A stretch of 64,000 bases of DNA, from assembly GCA_024500155.1 (NCBI GenBank), contig CM044877.1:74232001-74296000 (forward strand). Reading direction: 5' to 3'. A program made the translations under genes and the position numbers. The notes under the pieces are model-generated. The model was not told where the DNA came from. It ran no database searches and saw only the letters and a program-made list of their open reading frames with translations. Origin of the DNA: Chenopodium formosanum (taxonomy: Eukaryota; Streptophyta; Magnoliopsida; Caryophyllales; Amaranthaceae). Positions 21,344 to 32,079 of the stretch are shown one piece after another (position 1 is the first letter of the stretch; every line of letters begins with the position of its first letter).

Positions 21344-22569
21344 TTATTCCTTTAGAGAATGAAGGTTGATACGTAGGCCATCGACGAAGACTGGATCTGG
21401 TGTATAGATTACCCTTTCATTTGGGTTGGCTTTTGAAAGTCTAAATCGAGTAACTACGTTATGCAGGAAAACAAGAATCTTAATTCGAGCATACTCTCTT
21501 CCACAACACATATGAGGTCCTGATCCAAAAGGTACATATACACCACGACCTTGTTTCTCTTCGAATCGTGATGGGTCGAATCTCTCTGGTTCTGGAAAAT
21601 GTACTGGATCCATGTGTGTTGAATTAACTGACCAATGAACCTAGATTTCAAACAAGATAAAATCATAAGAATGACTAATTTTAATTTTATGTTCCGTATA
21701 TTTAACAAAAACATTGTCATAATTGGTTAGTCTTCTATTCTTTTCCTACAAGCCAACTCATAAGAAAAAGTATAAATTAATGATATACTTTACTTTCTCC
21801 ATTCTAAATGACATGTTTTTTTATTACGTTTGTCAATACAAAAATTAAATTAAAAATATCTTTAATCATACTACTGTACAAAAATAATACTCCTATTAAA
21901 TAATATTAAATTTAAATTGATAAGTGGTTGACGATGTTTTTGCAAAAAAAAAAAAAAAAAATAAAAAAAAGAAAAATGATAAGTACACATTAGAAAGGGT
22001 CTAACAAGTTTCAAGACTACTTTATTGTTTAATCTATAAATATCATATAGCAGTCAAAGTGAAGTTTATAAATAGTGTTAAAAGTCTAATTTATAAGGAA
22101 GAAAGTATGTCATAAAACTAAGAAGGTTTTTATTTGTTAAGTTTTTCTTAGCCAAAGGGATCATCACTTATGCGTGGTATTCTCTCTTATTCATAATCGT
22201 AAGACCCACTTGTTTGAAATGTTCACCGTTTCGTCCGTTTGATAATTTTACATTCTCCATACCTCAGTAAATGAACAGAATAATCTCATAAGTAAAATTC
22301 ATGAGATTTTTTCCAAATATATCTAATCTATTAAGAGTATGGAGCAACTCCAATGGTTGTAGTTAGGGACTTATCACTTACTTGCAATATTAAATAATCT
22401 CTAGCTACTAGCTTGACTATTGGAGTAAGAAAATGTAATTAGCTTGGTCAAGTAAACTAGCTAATTTGCTTGTAAAAGAACTTGTCAAAATAAAACAAAT
22501 TAGAATAAATTTTTTGAAATATAAAAACGTAAATTAAGGAGCTGGGGTTCATTTAAAATAATAAGCTAA

Positions 22570-23440
22570 GATTTTATTCACTTCACCTTATTTTTGCTGA
22601 ATTGAAATTATTTTTGCTGAAACAAAATTATATTTGCTGAATTTAAATTATTTTACTGAACTGAAATTAATTTTAATGAACTGGAATTTTTTTTTGCTAA
22701 ATTGAAATTATTTTTACTGATTTTCTATTATATACAAATTTTTGTATGTGGCTAGCCACATGGTGCGGCAAGGGTTACTTGTAGGGTGTTACTGATTTTG
22801 TCAGGGGTTACTTGTAAGTGTTACTTGTATTCTAGGGTTACTTGTATTCTAGGGTTACTTGTATGGGTGTTAGTGGTTTTGGTTGAGGTTACTTATAGGG
22901 TGTTACTAGTTTTGTCAGGGGTTACTTGTAGGTGTTACTTGTATTCTGGGGTTACTTGTATGGGTGTTACTGGTTTTGGTCGGGGTTACTTGTAGGGTGT
23001 TACTGGTTTTGTTAGGTGTTACTTGTATTCTAGGGTTACTTGTATGGCTGTTATTGGTTTTGATCATGGGTTACTTGTAGAGTGTTACTTGTTTGGTATG
23101 GGATTTTGGTCTGGAGTTACTTATAATACAAGTAACACATAGAAGTAACCCACGATACAAGTAACCCATACAAGTAACCTCACAATACAAGTAACACCCT
23201 ACAAGTAACCCATACAAGTAACCCCAGAATACAAGTAACCCTAAAATACAAGTAACTGTGCCGCACCATGTGGCTTGCCGCACTGAAAAACCTCTGCCTA
23301 TTATAATTATTCTTTAAGAAAACTGAATTTTACTGAACTAAACTTATTTTTTGGCACTGATACCATGTTAAAATACCAACTCAACCAAAAAGTTTAAGAT
23401 GATGGTTGAGGCATAGGATTATATTTTTATATTTTATCAA
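22570..23440. mobile_element. Insertion specific to intron 2 of P450 copy A
   Basis: Copy A and copy B introns align up to AATAAGCTAA (about 22568 and 33091) and again from AACAGGTTGTGTAG (about 23440 and 33268). Copy A has extra sequence between: about seven TTTTGCTGAATTGAAATTA-like units (22585-22725), a fold-back (22755-23274) and a tail with GGCACTGATACCATG (about 23354), which on the other strand reads like a TGGTATCAGTGCC primer-binding site. The boundaries are approximate and the class is unresolved. Confidence 0.5.
22755..23274. repeat. Fold-back repeat built from GGTTACTTGTA units
   Basis: The outer arms GCCACATGGTGCGGCA (22755-22770) and the inverse GCCGCACCATGTGGC (about 23260-23274) enclose two blocks. 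About 22772-23113 holds many copies of GGGTTACTTGTA(T/G) on the plus strand; 23124-23257 holds the same unit inverted (ATACAAGTAACCC). Transcribed, the two blocks would form a long imperfect hairpin inside the P450 intron. Absent from copy B. Confidence 0.8.
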
Positions 23441-23648
23441 CAGGTTGTGTAGTAGCGCGATATATAAAGAACATATTTGATTTTCATACATACCTTCCAC
23501 CCCTTTGGAACTGTGTAGCCACCGTAATGGATGTCTGTGGAAGCCTCCCTAAAACCTCCGAAGACGGGTGTCTTAACTCTCATTGATTCACAAACCACAT
23601 TCCACGAGTACTTCATTTTCTGAATATCCTTCCAATTTAGTTGCTCCC

Positions 23649-24212
23649 TATTGAAGAATAAACCTCTCAAGTGTCACCACATGTAAGTGTCCCACATTGG
23701 TTGAAGAAAAGAGAATTAAATACTTTATAAGGCTAAGGGGCTACTCCTCCTATTGCCATATGGTTTTGGGATGGAACCCCCTTGTACTTGTGAAGTGAAC
23801 TCTCTCTCTCTTGGTTTGCGAGTGTGGCCTAGACCCGCATTTGACATGGTATCAGAGCCAGGCCCACGATATGGGACCTTAAATGGCTAAAGTTCACTGG
23901 GCCAAGAGTAGGTCCGTGTGAGGGGGAGTGAAGAAGCACTCTAGCCCGAAAAATCACATGAGACAAAGTTAAAAGGGACCTTAAGTTAAAAGGGACCTTA
24001 CATGTGAGGGGGAGTATTGAAGAATAAACCTCTCAAGTGTCACCACATGTAAGTGTCCCACATTGGTTGAAGAAAAGAGAATTAAATACTTTATAAGGCT
24101 AAGGGGCTACTCCTCCTATTGCCATATGGTTTTGGGATGGAACCCCCTTGTACTTGTGAAGTGAACTCTCTCTCTCTTGATTTGCGGGTGCGGCCTAGAC
24201 CCGCATTTGACA
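23649..24212 (+). mobile_element. TRIM retrotransposon (564 bp) in P450 exon 2
   Basis: Two 198-bp terminal repeats (23649-23846, 24015-24212) differ at three sites. TGGTATCAGAGCC, complementary to initiator tRNA-Met, follows the first repeat directly (23847), and a GAGGGGGAG polypurine tract precedes the second (24006-24014). The internal part is only 168 bp and codes for nothing, so it must be moved by another element's enzymes. The exonic CTCCC is duplicated on both sides (23644-23648, 24213-24217), which puts the LTR ends at TA/CA rather than TG/CA. Confidence 0.92.
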
Positions 24213-24496
24213 CTCCCCTTTTTCTTTTGATCGTGCAATCTCCAATTGTTCTAACACATATCAAATGTGTGCGAGTAGAACAACTAAATTTGAAAATAAT
24301 AACTATGCTATGTTAGACTTTTAAAATTATTCAGAGATTCTAGTTTACGGAGTACATCAAATTTGATAACTAATAATACTCTGTATTTCAATAAATGACT
24401 AGCATAAAAAAATTATTGACAAATGGTTTAAATCGATAATTGACCTCATAAAAAATTATTGACAAATGTAAATATAATTAGTGCTCAATATTTTTA

Positions 24497-24740
24497 GGGA
24501 AAAATACAAGTTAATCTGCCAGATAAACGAATTTTTGTTAATCTGATGACATTTTTGTAAATATATTGAAAAAACAGGGTTATTTATTCAGTACTTTTGG
24601 TGAGCTGTCCAATTACTGTTTGGTGAGGAAATTACAAATGTACCCCTCAACTAGTACATAAAAAGACGTATATACCCCTCTATTGATACTTGAAAAGACA
24701 ATTATAATTTGTTTATCTGGGGAATTAACTGAGTAACCCT
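24497..24740. mobile_element. Small TIR element in intron 1 of P450 copy A
   Basis: 244 bp. The left end contains AAGTTAATCTGCCAGATAAAC and the right end, reversed, CAGTTAATTCCCCAGATAAAC, a long terminal inverted repeat. Copy B lacks it (TCAATATTCTAGCAG is continuous near 34014). The start of the B-specific insert at 27801 is similar, so they may be one family. The target duplication is imperfect. Confidence 0.6.
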
Positions 24741-25793
24741 CATGTTCTAGCAGTTTTATAGTGTTGTATGATTATAGACCATGTTCGGAGATAACTTTCT
24801 ATAAGAACATTTTTAAGAGTAGCATGTTAATTAACAATGCAAATACAGTAATACAGAGTACGTACCTTGTAAAACTTTTTCGTAAACGTCAGGATATTCA
24901 GCAAGATGAGCCATTAAGAATGTAATGGTGTTGCTTGTAGTATGGAAAGCAGCAAACAAGAGTGTTACAATCTTGCCAACTAACTCCGTCTCGCTTATAA
25001 TGTCACCCCCTTCAATCGATGCCTTAAGCAAACCATCCAAAAAATCAAGATCATCAACATTCAAATGATCTTTCTTTGCTAAGACCTTTTTTCTAACTCT
25101 AACTAATTCTTGTAATTTTTCTCTTATAAATTTCGATGCGTTTATAGCACGGTTGTATGTGGTTCCCGGAAGATTTATAGGCACTGACATTAGTCCCTTG
25201 GCCATCTCATAGTAGGGCGTAGCCAATTCTTTAACTTGATCAATATCATTGATGTTCAAAATCAAATGGCAAAAAAATGATATAGTAAACTCTTTCGATA
25301 GTGGTACAACTTTTACTTGGTTAAAAGGCATCCAATGCATCTCTAAATGCTCGCGTACCTTAGTATCCATAATTGGCACGTAATTTTGCATCTTCTCGAG
25401 CCTAAGAAACTTGTGTCGGTGCTCGTTGAATAGCTTCCATGGTGGGGAGTTAGTGTTAATGTTCGTCAAAGCTAGGATATCTATAATTGTACGTGGTAAC
25501 CACAGCTTGAATTTTGATTCATTTGAATAAATGAATTTGTTGCCCGAGGCACCACAAAAAATGGCCATTTTCTCCCCCGCTAACGACGTTTGGAAGATGT
25601 CATGGGAGTGCATTTTCATTCGTTCTCTTATAAATTTAGCCGGATTTGGGATGTAACTCAAGGTTTCTCCGAGTATCGGCCACCCGGTATTACCCGGTGG
25701 AAGCCTTGAGCTTGGGCGGGAGTTTATGTTACGGAAAACAAGTATGAAGAAGAGTGTTAAAGCAAAGCTTAACAAAATAATGGTGAAAGCCAT

Positions 25794-26019
25794 CTGTGAA
25801 TAGTTGTGATCTTCTTTTACAGTTGAGGAATATGAATACATGCATGAATGTGATCTACTTGTATCTCTATTATTTAAGTGAATTGAAGGAGTGGTAGGGA
25901 GGACTAAAAACTACGTGTCCAACTTGTGGAACGCTTAAACTAGCCCTCTATTTTTTAAAAAAAATTTATGTAAAATGGATTAGCCAGTAGTGAAATATCA
26001 AGATTGATAGACCTTAACA

Positions 26020-26063
<44 letters not shown>

Positions 26064-26195
26064 ACTATTGACAATTCATTTACTAACTTAGAAAGCAAAT
26101 TTACATTAGAGAAAGTTTTGCGTGACATTGGACTCACCGTGAATCTAATATGTCTGACTATAATATTTCAATATATGACAATAATACCAATTGGT
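25794..26195. other. Upstream region of P450 copy A and right edge of the duplication
   Basis: The 5' leader lies at 25794-25860. Instead of copy B's TATATATATA box, copy A has only a weak minus-strand TTAAATAATAG near 25868-25880. Similarity to copy B fades soon after. An A run of about 31 bases lies at 26029-26060. No gene. Confidence 0.5.
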
Positions 26196-26350
26196 TGTTG
26201 GTGTAGTGATGATTGAAACTACACTTGGTAGGAAGAACTCGTTTTTGATTCCCTGCAACAACAATTGGGAGGGGAGTGGAACCTAACCACCTAGCTTTGA
26301 TCCCCGAATCCGAATTAGCCCAAAAGGTGAAGCGGGTGGAACTCCAAAAA
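26196..26350 (+). mobile_element. SINE-like sequence
   Basis: The GGTGTAGTGATGATTG head resembles a tRNA A box. About 40 bases on, TTTTTGATTCCC resembles a diverged B box (GGTTCGATTCC). The body CAACAACAATTGGGAGGGG and an A-rich end (CCAAAAAATATAA) suit an old tRNA-derived SINE. No clean target duplication was found. Confidence 0.45.
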
Positions 26351-27009
26351 ATATAAGTCTATAATTTAAACAAAGATAATAATAAACAAGGGCTTTTTGT
26401 TAAAAACTACCTAATAAAACCCATATTTTGTGAGAAACTACCTAATAAAAAAAATGTTGTAATAAACTACCAAATAATGGTAAAATGATATAAAAAAAAA
26501 AACTACCTAAGAAAAAGTAAAATATTGTAAAATCCCCTCATTTCCAGCCACCTCTTCCCATCCCACTCCCTTCCCCTCCAAAATCCGGTCACCTCTCTTT
26601 CCTTCCTATCCCAGACCCCTCCAAAATCCGGCGGTGACAGTGTGGGGATCCATGGGAATGGGGTTCACATGAATGGGTGATTTTGTTTTTAGTTTTTTTT
26701 TTTTTTTTCTTTTTTGTAAATTAAAATCAATTTTTTTTAAATAAGAAAATTAAAAAAATTAAAAGATAAAAAATTACAAAGTGACACGTGTCATACTTAC
26801 CCATTAAACAGGTTACCAATCGGTTTCGCTCCATTTATTGAAGATCATGTGTAAAGGTCATTTTATTGGGAGATCATCAAAAGGTTGTTTTATTTATAGC
26901 AAACCAGGGAAAGATCATAATATTCATGTCAATTTTTCCTTAAATATATTGTAACAATTCAAATATGAATTTTTTAATTTTTAATTTATATTTATTCAAC
27001 AAATTCATT

Positions 27010-27099
<90 letters not shown>

Positions 27100-27674
27100 G
27101 TTTAATTATGAATTGTTATTAATTCTGAATTATACATTTACATTTTTTTTTATTAGTAGGGCAGCAAACATGCGCGATGCGTGCGCCATAGGTATCCATA
27201 TCCGAAACTCTTCCAGTTTAGCATTACATCACAAATTTAATTAGTTAATAGCAGTAATCTTTCTTGAAAATATGTAAGCAAATGTGTCTAGGAGTATAAA
27301 TATCCAGTTATCCTCACATTATTTTAAAAAACATTTTACAGAATATAGTTAATGAGTGTATAATTATCATCAATGAGCAAATAAGTTAATAAACATTTTA
27401 GAGGGTATAATTGTCCAAACACTATCGATTAAAACAAACTTGTATTTATTAATGAGAGTATATATGTAAATACACATTTTAAAGGGTATTATTGGTAGCA
27501 CACACTATTTATAAGAGTAATCTTATACTTTTTATAAGGTAGGAAAAATGTATAAATATCTCAATCGATATAGAGTTTTAATTAGATCATGTTCTTTTAA
27601 GCTTTTGGGAAGAGCAAAAGAAGTTGTCATCAAGTAGAGCATATTGGAACAAGTTGTTGTTGTTGTTGTTGTTG
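26351..27674. other. AT-rich spacer between the two duplicated segments
   Basis: It contains a partial relative of the Mutator-like MITE (AACTACCTAATAAAA repeats, 26392-26530), a C-rich tract (26540-26640), a long (AT)n tract and a (GTT)n tract (27655-27677). No coding frame with a recognisable domain. Confidence 0.5.
27013..27096. repeat. (AT)n microsatellite
   Basis: About 42 uninterrupted AT dinucleotides, able to form a cruciform. The length in any assembly is likely to be approximate. Confidence 0.92.
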
Positions 27675-27800
27675 TTGATTGTATTTGAACCCATGACCTC
27701 ATTTTGTCACGCTGGCTTTGATACCATGTTATATACAAAATTTTTCAAAACCCGTTAGTAAGTTAGAGAGAAACAGTTTACTTCACAATTCCAAAAAGAC

Positions 27801-28645
27801 GGGTACAACTAGGTTAATCTCGCAGATAAACCTGGGACGTTTATCAAGGGTCAATTTTGTCAAATTGGCTAGCAAAATAGGGGTGTATCTGTAATTTAAC
27901 TTCGACTAAGAATCTTTGCTTTTTACTTCATACAAACGACGTTACTCAAAAGTGAGTTAATAACCATGGTTAACTGGAGTTACCTCCCATGGCCACAATA
28001 ACCACCTTCGTCGCTTCGCGGCGATATCGGTCGGTCGGCCGGCCGAATATTAAGATACCCTAGTAGCAAAATATGTAATGTGAGGTCATATTAACCCTTT
28101 AGGAGAATATATGACAAAGAGCGAGGATGATGGTTAATCGTCGTTATCGTGGTCGCCGCTAGTGGTTATGAGTTGTGAGGTGGGTTGAATATGGTAGGAA
28201 CGGTGGGTAGATCTAGTAGCGGTGGGGTCGATCTAAAGGAAGAAGACGACTAGGTTTGTAGAGGAGAGAGAAGGAAGTGTAATACTATTTTTGGGGTTGA
28301 TCATGGCGAATGGTGAAGATCAGAGCCAAAGTTCCAGATTCAGAGCAGCCAAAAAATGAAAAAGAAAAAGAAAAGTACTATGGAGTTGAAGCCATCAAGG
28401 AAGGATTGAAAATAAGACAAAAGCACCTAACTCTAGCTGAACAAGTTAAGTTAACTATTAATGTCCTTCTAAAAACCGTTTATTGCTCCGTGAACTTTTT
28501 CATGCTTTTTCAGAAGCAGTTGGACACCTCAGCTGGTAGTAATTGTTTATTGTTAAATTTCGTTTCCCAATACTTTTTTTATTACAAGAGTGCCACTTGA
28601 TAAACAAAAAATGTTTATCAAGGGTATCAACTTGATGTATTTCCT
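27801..28645. mobile_element. Non-autonomous Mutator-like element specific to copy B
   Basis: 845 bp flanked by CCAAAAAGAC on both sides (27791-27800, 28646-28655). Copy A has one CCAAAAAGAC with continuous sequence (about 18034). The ends share ACAACTAGGTTAAT versus ACATCAAGTTGAT and both carry GTTTATCAAGGGT. The interior has a (C/G)GGTCGGTCGGCCGGCC palindrome (about 28029) and a 96-codon frame with no recognised domain. The Mutator class is inferred from the target-duplication length. Confidence 0.55.
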
Positions 28646-28670
28646 CCAAAAAGACCCTAAGATCACTTTG

Positions 28671-28671
28671 C

Positions 28672-28710
<39 letters not shown>
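28671..28710. repeat. Poly-T tract
   Basis: About 36 T in a row. At the matching site in copy A (18060-18068) the run is eight T, so this tract expanded in copy B. Confidence 0.85.
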
Positions 28711-28711
<1 letters not shown>

Positions 28712-29087
28712 ACTCTTCACTGCTCACAAAATGTTAATTTTTAAATGTCTTTTTAGAGACGTTAATTTATAATTTATTTCATTGATTTTGACATTATTCA
28801 TTTGTAATTTTACTTTTTATTTAAAGGTGTGACTCAAGTCACTCTATCAAGTTTCCATCCCTCATCCACTTTTTGTCTCTATATCTTCACTTAGATATGG
28901 TCTTGTTTGAAAATTAACAGCTATTGTTAGCTGATTCAATTGTTAGCCTTAATTTATAGGAGAGGTTTGGTTTGCCATACACTCCCATATATGGAGGGGA
29001 AAATTCGCTGATTCATTATTTGGTTTGGTTTGTTAGCTGATTTGTTTTTTAGCAGCCATTGTTAATATTATTAAGGACTCTTTTTGT

Positions 29088-29647
29088 CAAAAACTATCTA
29101 ATAAAGCTAAGATTTTGTGAGAAACTACCTAATAAAAAATTATTGTAAAAAACTACCTAATAAAAGGTAATATGTTATAAGTAACTACCTAACAAAATGT
29201 TAATTGTTGTAAAATACTACCTCCACCAGAAATCCACCATTGACCCGCCTCAAAACACACCCAAAACCACCGCTTTCACCCTAAAACCAACACAATCTAC
29301 TTGAAATTACCTTCACCAAGCCGAAACCACCCTCCAATCCCAAAACCACCACCTCTAACCTCAAAAATCAACATCCTGAATCACGAAATTAAACTACCCT
29401 CACCAACTCGGAATATCTTCTTACCACCCCAAAAATAACCTTACCAACTTGAAAAGCAACCTCTGTGGTGGTTTCGGGGGTGTTTTGAGGTAGGCCGACG
29501 CCTTAAAATTATATTAACGGTGGAAATTCGGCCAAAGGTAGTACCTTATAATATTTTACCTTTTGATAGTTTCTTACCACGTTTTTTATTAGGCAGTTTC
29601 CCATAAATTTTAGGTTGTATTTGATAGTTTATGACAAAAAAACAAAA
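29088..29647. mobile_element. Mutator-like MITE, copy B
   Basis: Counterpart of 18300-18935, with the same TTTTTGTCAAAAACTA start and TTTATGACAAAA end and the same ACCACC/GGTGGT interior stems. Its presence in both copies shows it predates the segmental duplication. Confidence 0.6.
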
Positions 29648-30124
29648 AAATTTGTTATTAGTTGATAATAATTCCATTAGGTGATGATTCATTATCATCA
29701 TTTATTAGCAACAATTGGTTTGCTATAAATGGAAGGGGTGCAAAATATGATAGGATAAGTTTGATTTGCCATACATTGAGGGGAAAAAGTGGACAAAGGG
29801 CAGTGGCCGAACCAGGATTATAATGTTAGTAGGGCACCATCAATCATATACTAATCGAGTAATTGACAACAAACCAAGCCTAATAGAATTCTAGAATGCT
29901 AAATATACTTTTAATCTAGCTACAAAATTACAAATTAAGATCTACCATTCATAGAAAATAATTTAATAGGAGACAAACTTGTAAAAAATAAAATATTAAA
30001 TTATAAAAATTTATATTTGGTTAACGGCGGTAGACTGATGGAGCCGGGAATGTGGGTTTGCTCACTGAATCGGATAAAAGAGAATATAGAGTATTTGTTT
30101 TTGGGTTTTTTGGGTTTTGAATTA

Positions 30125-30214
30125 CTATCTCCGTTTCATATTATTTGTAATGATTACAAATTTTTTATCTCTACTTTATGTTAAATCGTTGTAAATAATA
30201 CAAAATAGAGGTAG
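30125..30214. mobile_element. Stowaway-type MITE (90 bp) with empty site in copy A
   Basis: The ends CTATCTCCGTTTCA and CTACCTCTATTTTG (reversed) are flanked by TA. Copy A has continuous AAATTATATTCC at about 19410, an empty TA target. The interior is nearly a perfect hairpin (TTATTTGTAATGATT / AATCGTTGTAAATAA). Confidence 0.75.
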
Positions 30215-30224
30215 TATATTCCTA

Positions 30225-30649
30225 TGAGCTATGTGTAAATTCTTAAATAGACCTGGTTCACACTAATTTATTGTGGATCACTAACATTAGAGAAAGTATG
30301 GTTGTTTTATTAAAAAAAAAAAAGGGTCACTATAATTTTAAAAAAGGTCACTATATTGAAATAAAAATCATTTTGGTAATATATAGACCTAAGTGGTTAT
30401 TTTTGTAATGAACTATTTTATATACTGATCAATATGAATAATAAAGGCCACTATGCTAAAATTAGGGTAATAGCGTCGTATTTCAAGTTCACAATATTAT
30501 TAAACGTTGTAGTAGGTTAAAAATAAGGTTACTATGTTAAAAATAATGGTCACTATATTCAAAATAATGTCAGTTGCGTGTGTATAGACTTCAAGTCCAC
30601 AATAATATTATTGTGCACCAGGTTCACGCAAGTGTTTTTGTGAGCTATG
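30225..30649. mobile_element. Mutator-like element (407 bp) specific to copy B
   Basis: The body 30234-30640 is flanked by TGAGCTATG (30225-30233, 30641-30649), a perfect 9-bp duplication. Copy A has the single site (TGAACTATG, about 19424). The ends share ACCTGGTTCACAC versus AACCTGGTGCACAA followed by TTATTGTGGA, an inverted repeat. The interior contains several GGTCACTAT units and no gene. Confidence 0.7.
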
Positions 30650-31103
30650 ACACGTGAATCAGTATTTTGTGGGTATTTTTATTAAAAAATATATATATAT
30701 TTGGAAATAGTAAAAGTCAAAGATTCTGCTTTTATGCATAAACCCAGCTTAGTAAACAATAGTCCAAAACTCCAAACCATCAACCATATGCAACTTTTAT
30801 TGAATTTTGACAATTTTTGTAAATGGAAAAAAAAAAAATTTAAATCTGGTAGGGCACATGCCCTACCAAGATAGACACATGCTCCCTCCACCACTGACAA
30901 TAAGCCATTAATGATTTAATGACACTGTATGAGATTTTTTTATTTTTTTTTTTTATTTTTTTATTTTTTTATTTTTTTTGAAGAAGCACTATATGAGATA
31001 CTATAATTAATACATTCTCCCTTTTTTAAATGTCTCATTATGCAAGTGAGACGAGTTTCAGAAAAAAAAAATAATAAAATAAAAAATAAATCAAAAAGTA
31101 ATA

Positions 31104-31429
31104 CTCCCTCCGTGTTTTTTTAAGTGTTACATTTCCCATTTTCGGCCGTGTTTTTTTAAGTGTTACACTAATTTTTTTTGGCAAAAAACTACATTAAAAT
31201 ATTATATCTCTCTTCTCTTTGGTCCCCATCCAAATCCACTACTACTTTTTTATTATATTTTTTCACTCACATTCATTACTTTTCAATAAACTATTAAATC
31301 CACTATATTTCTTTTACAATTTTTTAATGCTCCAACTACCCCACTTACCTCTTATTTTATTTAAGTCAATTAAATTGCCTAAAACTATGTGCCGGTCAAA
31401 GTATAACACTTACAAAAACACGGAGGGAG
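31104..31429. mobile_element. Stowaway-type MITE in copy B
   Basis: Perfect ends CTCCCTCCG and CGGAGGGAG flanked by TA (31102-31103, 31430-31431). Inverted inner sequence AAGTGTTACA / TATAACACTT. It occupies the same TA as the unrelated MITE at 20012-20744 in copy A. Confidence 0.82.
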
Positions 31430-31462
31430 TATATAAGGTTTTTTTTATGCAAATAAAGTAAT

Positions 31463-31558
31463 TTACTACATCCGATCAAAAAAACTCGCAGCTTTGGAAT
31501 ATTTTATATCTCACAAATAATACCCCAAAGTTGCAAGTAATTTGGACCGGAGGTAGTA
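31463..31558. mobile_element. Small Stowaway-like MITE
   Basis: It begins CTACATCCGATCAAA and ends GGACCGGAGGTAG, with TA on both sides. About 95 bp; copy A lacks it (TAATATATAAGGGGGG is continuous near 20772). Confidence 0.6.
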
Positions 31559-32079
31559 TAAGTGAGGTATAGCTATAAATAATTTTTTTTTGTAAAAGTA
31601 AAACAGGAAATTTGATTAGGGTACCACTGGGCATATTATGACAAAGAGAAATATTATAAAATGATAGTTAGGTCAAAAGGAAGAGGGAATCACACGGAGT
31701 ACATAATATGAGTGAGGTTTACTTTTTTTTTAAAAAAAAGGCCGCTTTTAAAAAGTGTGAAATTTAGAAAAACGAAAGAAGTATTAGAAAATAATATTCC
31801 CTAACAAACCAAAAAATAAATTAAAATAAACTCAGTTCATACAATGAGCATTTAAACTTTAGCTTTTTGGAATAATAGTGCATTTTTTGTGTGGCCGGCA
31901 TAACATATATGTGGCCGCTTATAAAAACACGGAGTAACTTTTATAACATTGACACATTAACCCCAACGTTGAGATTAATAATACCAATTTTTCTTATATA
32001 GAATCATAGGAAAGAGTAATTGAGATAACTATTATAGCAATCTAACCAAAGACATTTTTAACTATTTATCATCCTTTTC

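Larger units (their letters stand above)
21344..25793 (-). pseudogene. CYP716-like cytochrome P450, copy A, disrupted by a TRIM
   Basis: The three exons match copy B: 25793-24866 (928 nt), exon 2 24250-24213 plus 23648-23494, and 21640-21344. Exon 1 gives a membrane anchor, L-P-P-G-N-T-G-W-P-I-L-G-E, and an I-helix reading L-L-F-A-A-F-H-T-T-S. Exon 3 gives F-P-E-P-E-R-F and the haem loop F-G-S-G-P-H-M-C-C-G. The only clear lesion is the 564-bp TRIM in exon 2. Read through, it adds five codons after codon 322 and then TAG, so K-helix, PERF and haem loop would be lost. The frame is otherwise open, so inactivation is recent. Intron 2 is twice the length of copy B's. The family (CYP85 clan) oxidises triterpenes such as beta-amyrin in the ER; the substrate here is unknown. 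Rescue by splicing out the TRIM cannot be excluded. Confidence 0.85.
17920..25870. repeat. Segmental duplication, copy A (P450 region)
   Basis: This segment is collinear with 27675-35165: the shared left edge TTGTATTTGAACC..., a common Mutator-like MITE, the 3' flank, three P450 exons with the same borders, and the upstream region. Copy A is longer because of its own insertions: a SINE (19560), a nested MITE (20122), a fold-back-containing insert (about 22570-23440), a TRIM (23649) and a small MITE (24497). The two copies are direct repeats, so a tandem duplication is the simplest origin. Confidence 0.85.

Noticed and set aside
27700..27735. TGGTATCAAAGCC-like primer site on the minus strand, suggesting another LTR element
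   Set aside because: No paired LTR or polypurine tract could be found around it; probably a worn relic.
28310..28600. 96-codon frame in the copy B-specific insert
   Set aside because: Lys/Glu-rich start but no homology recognised and a poor end. Kept only as part of the mobile element.
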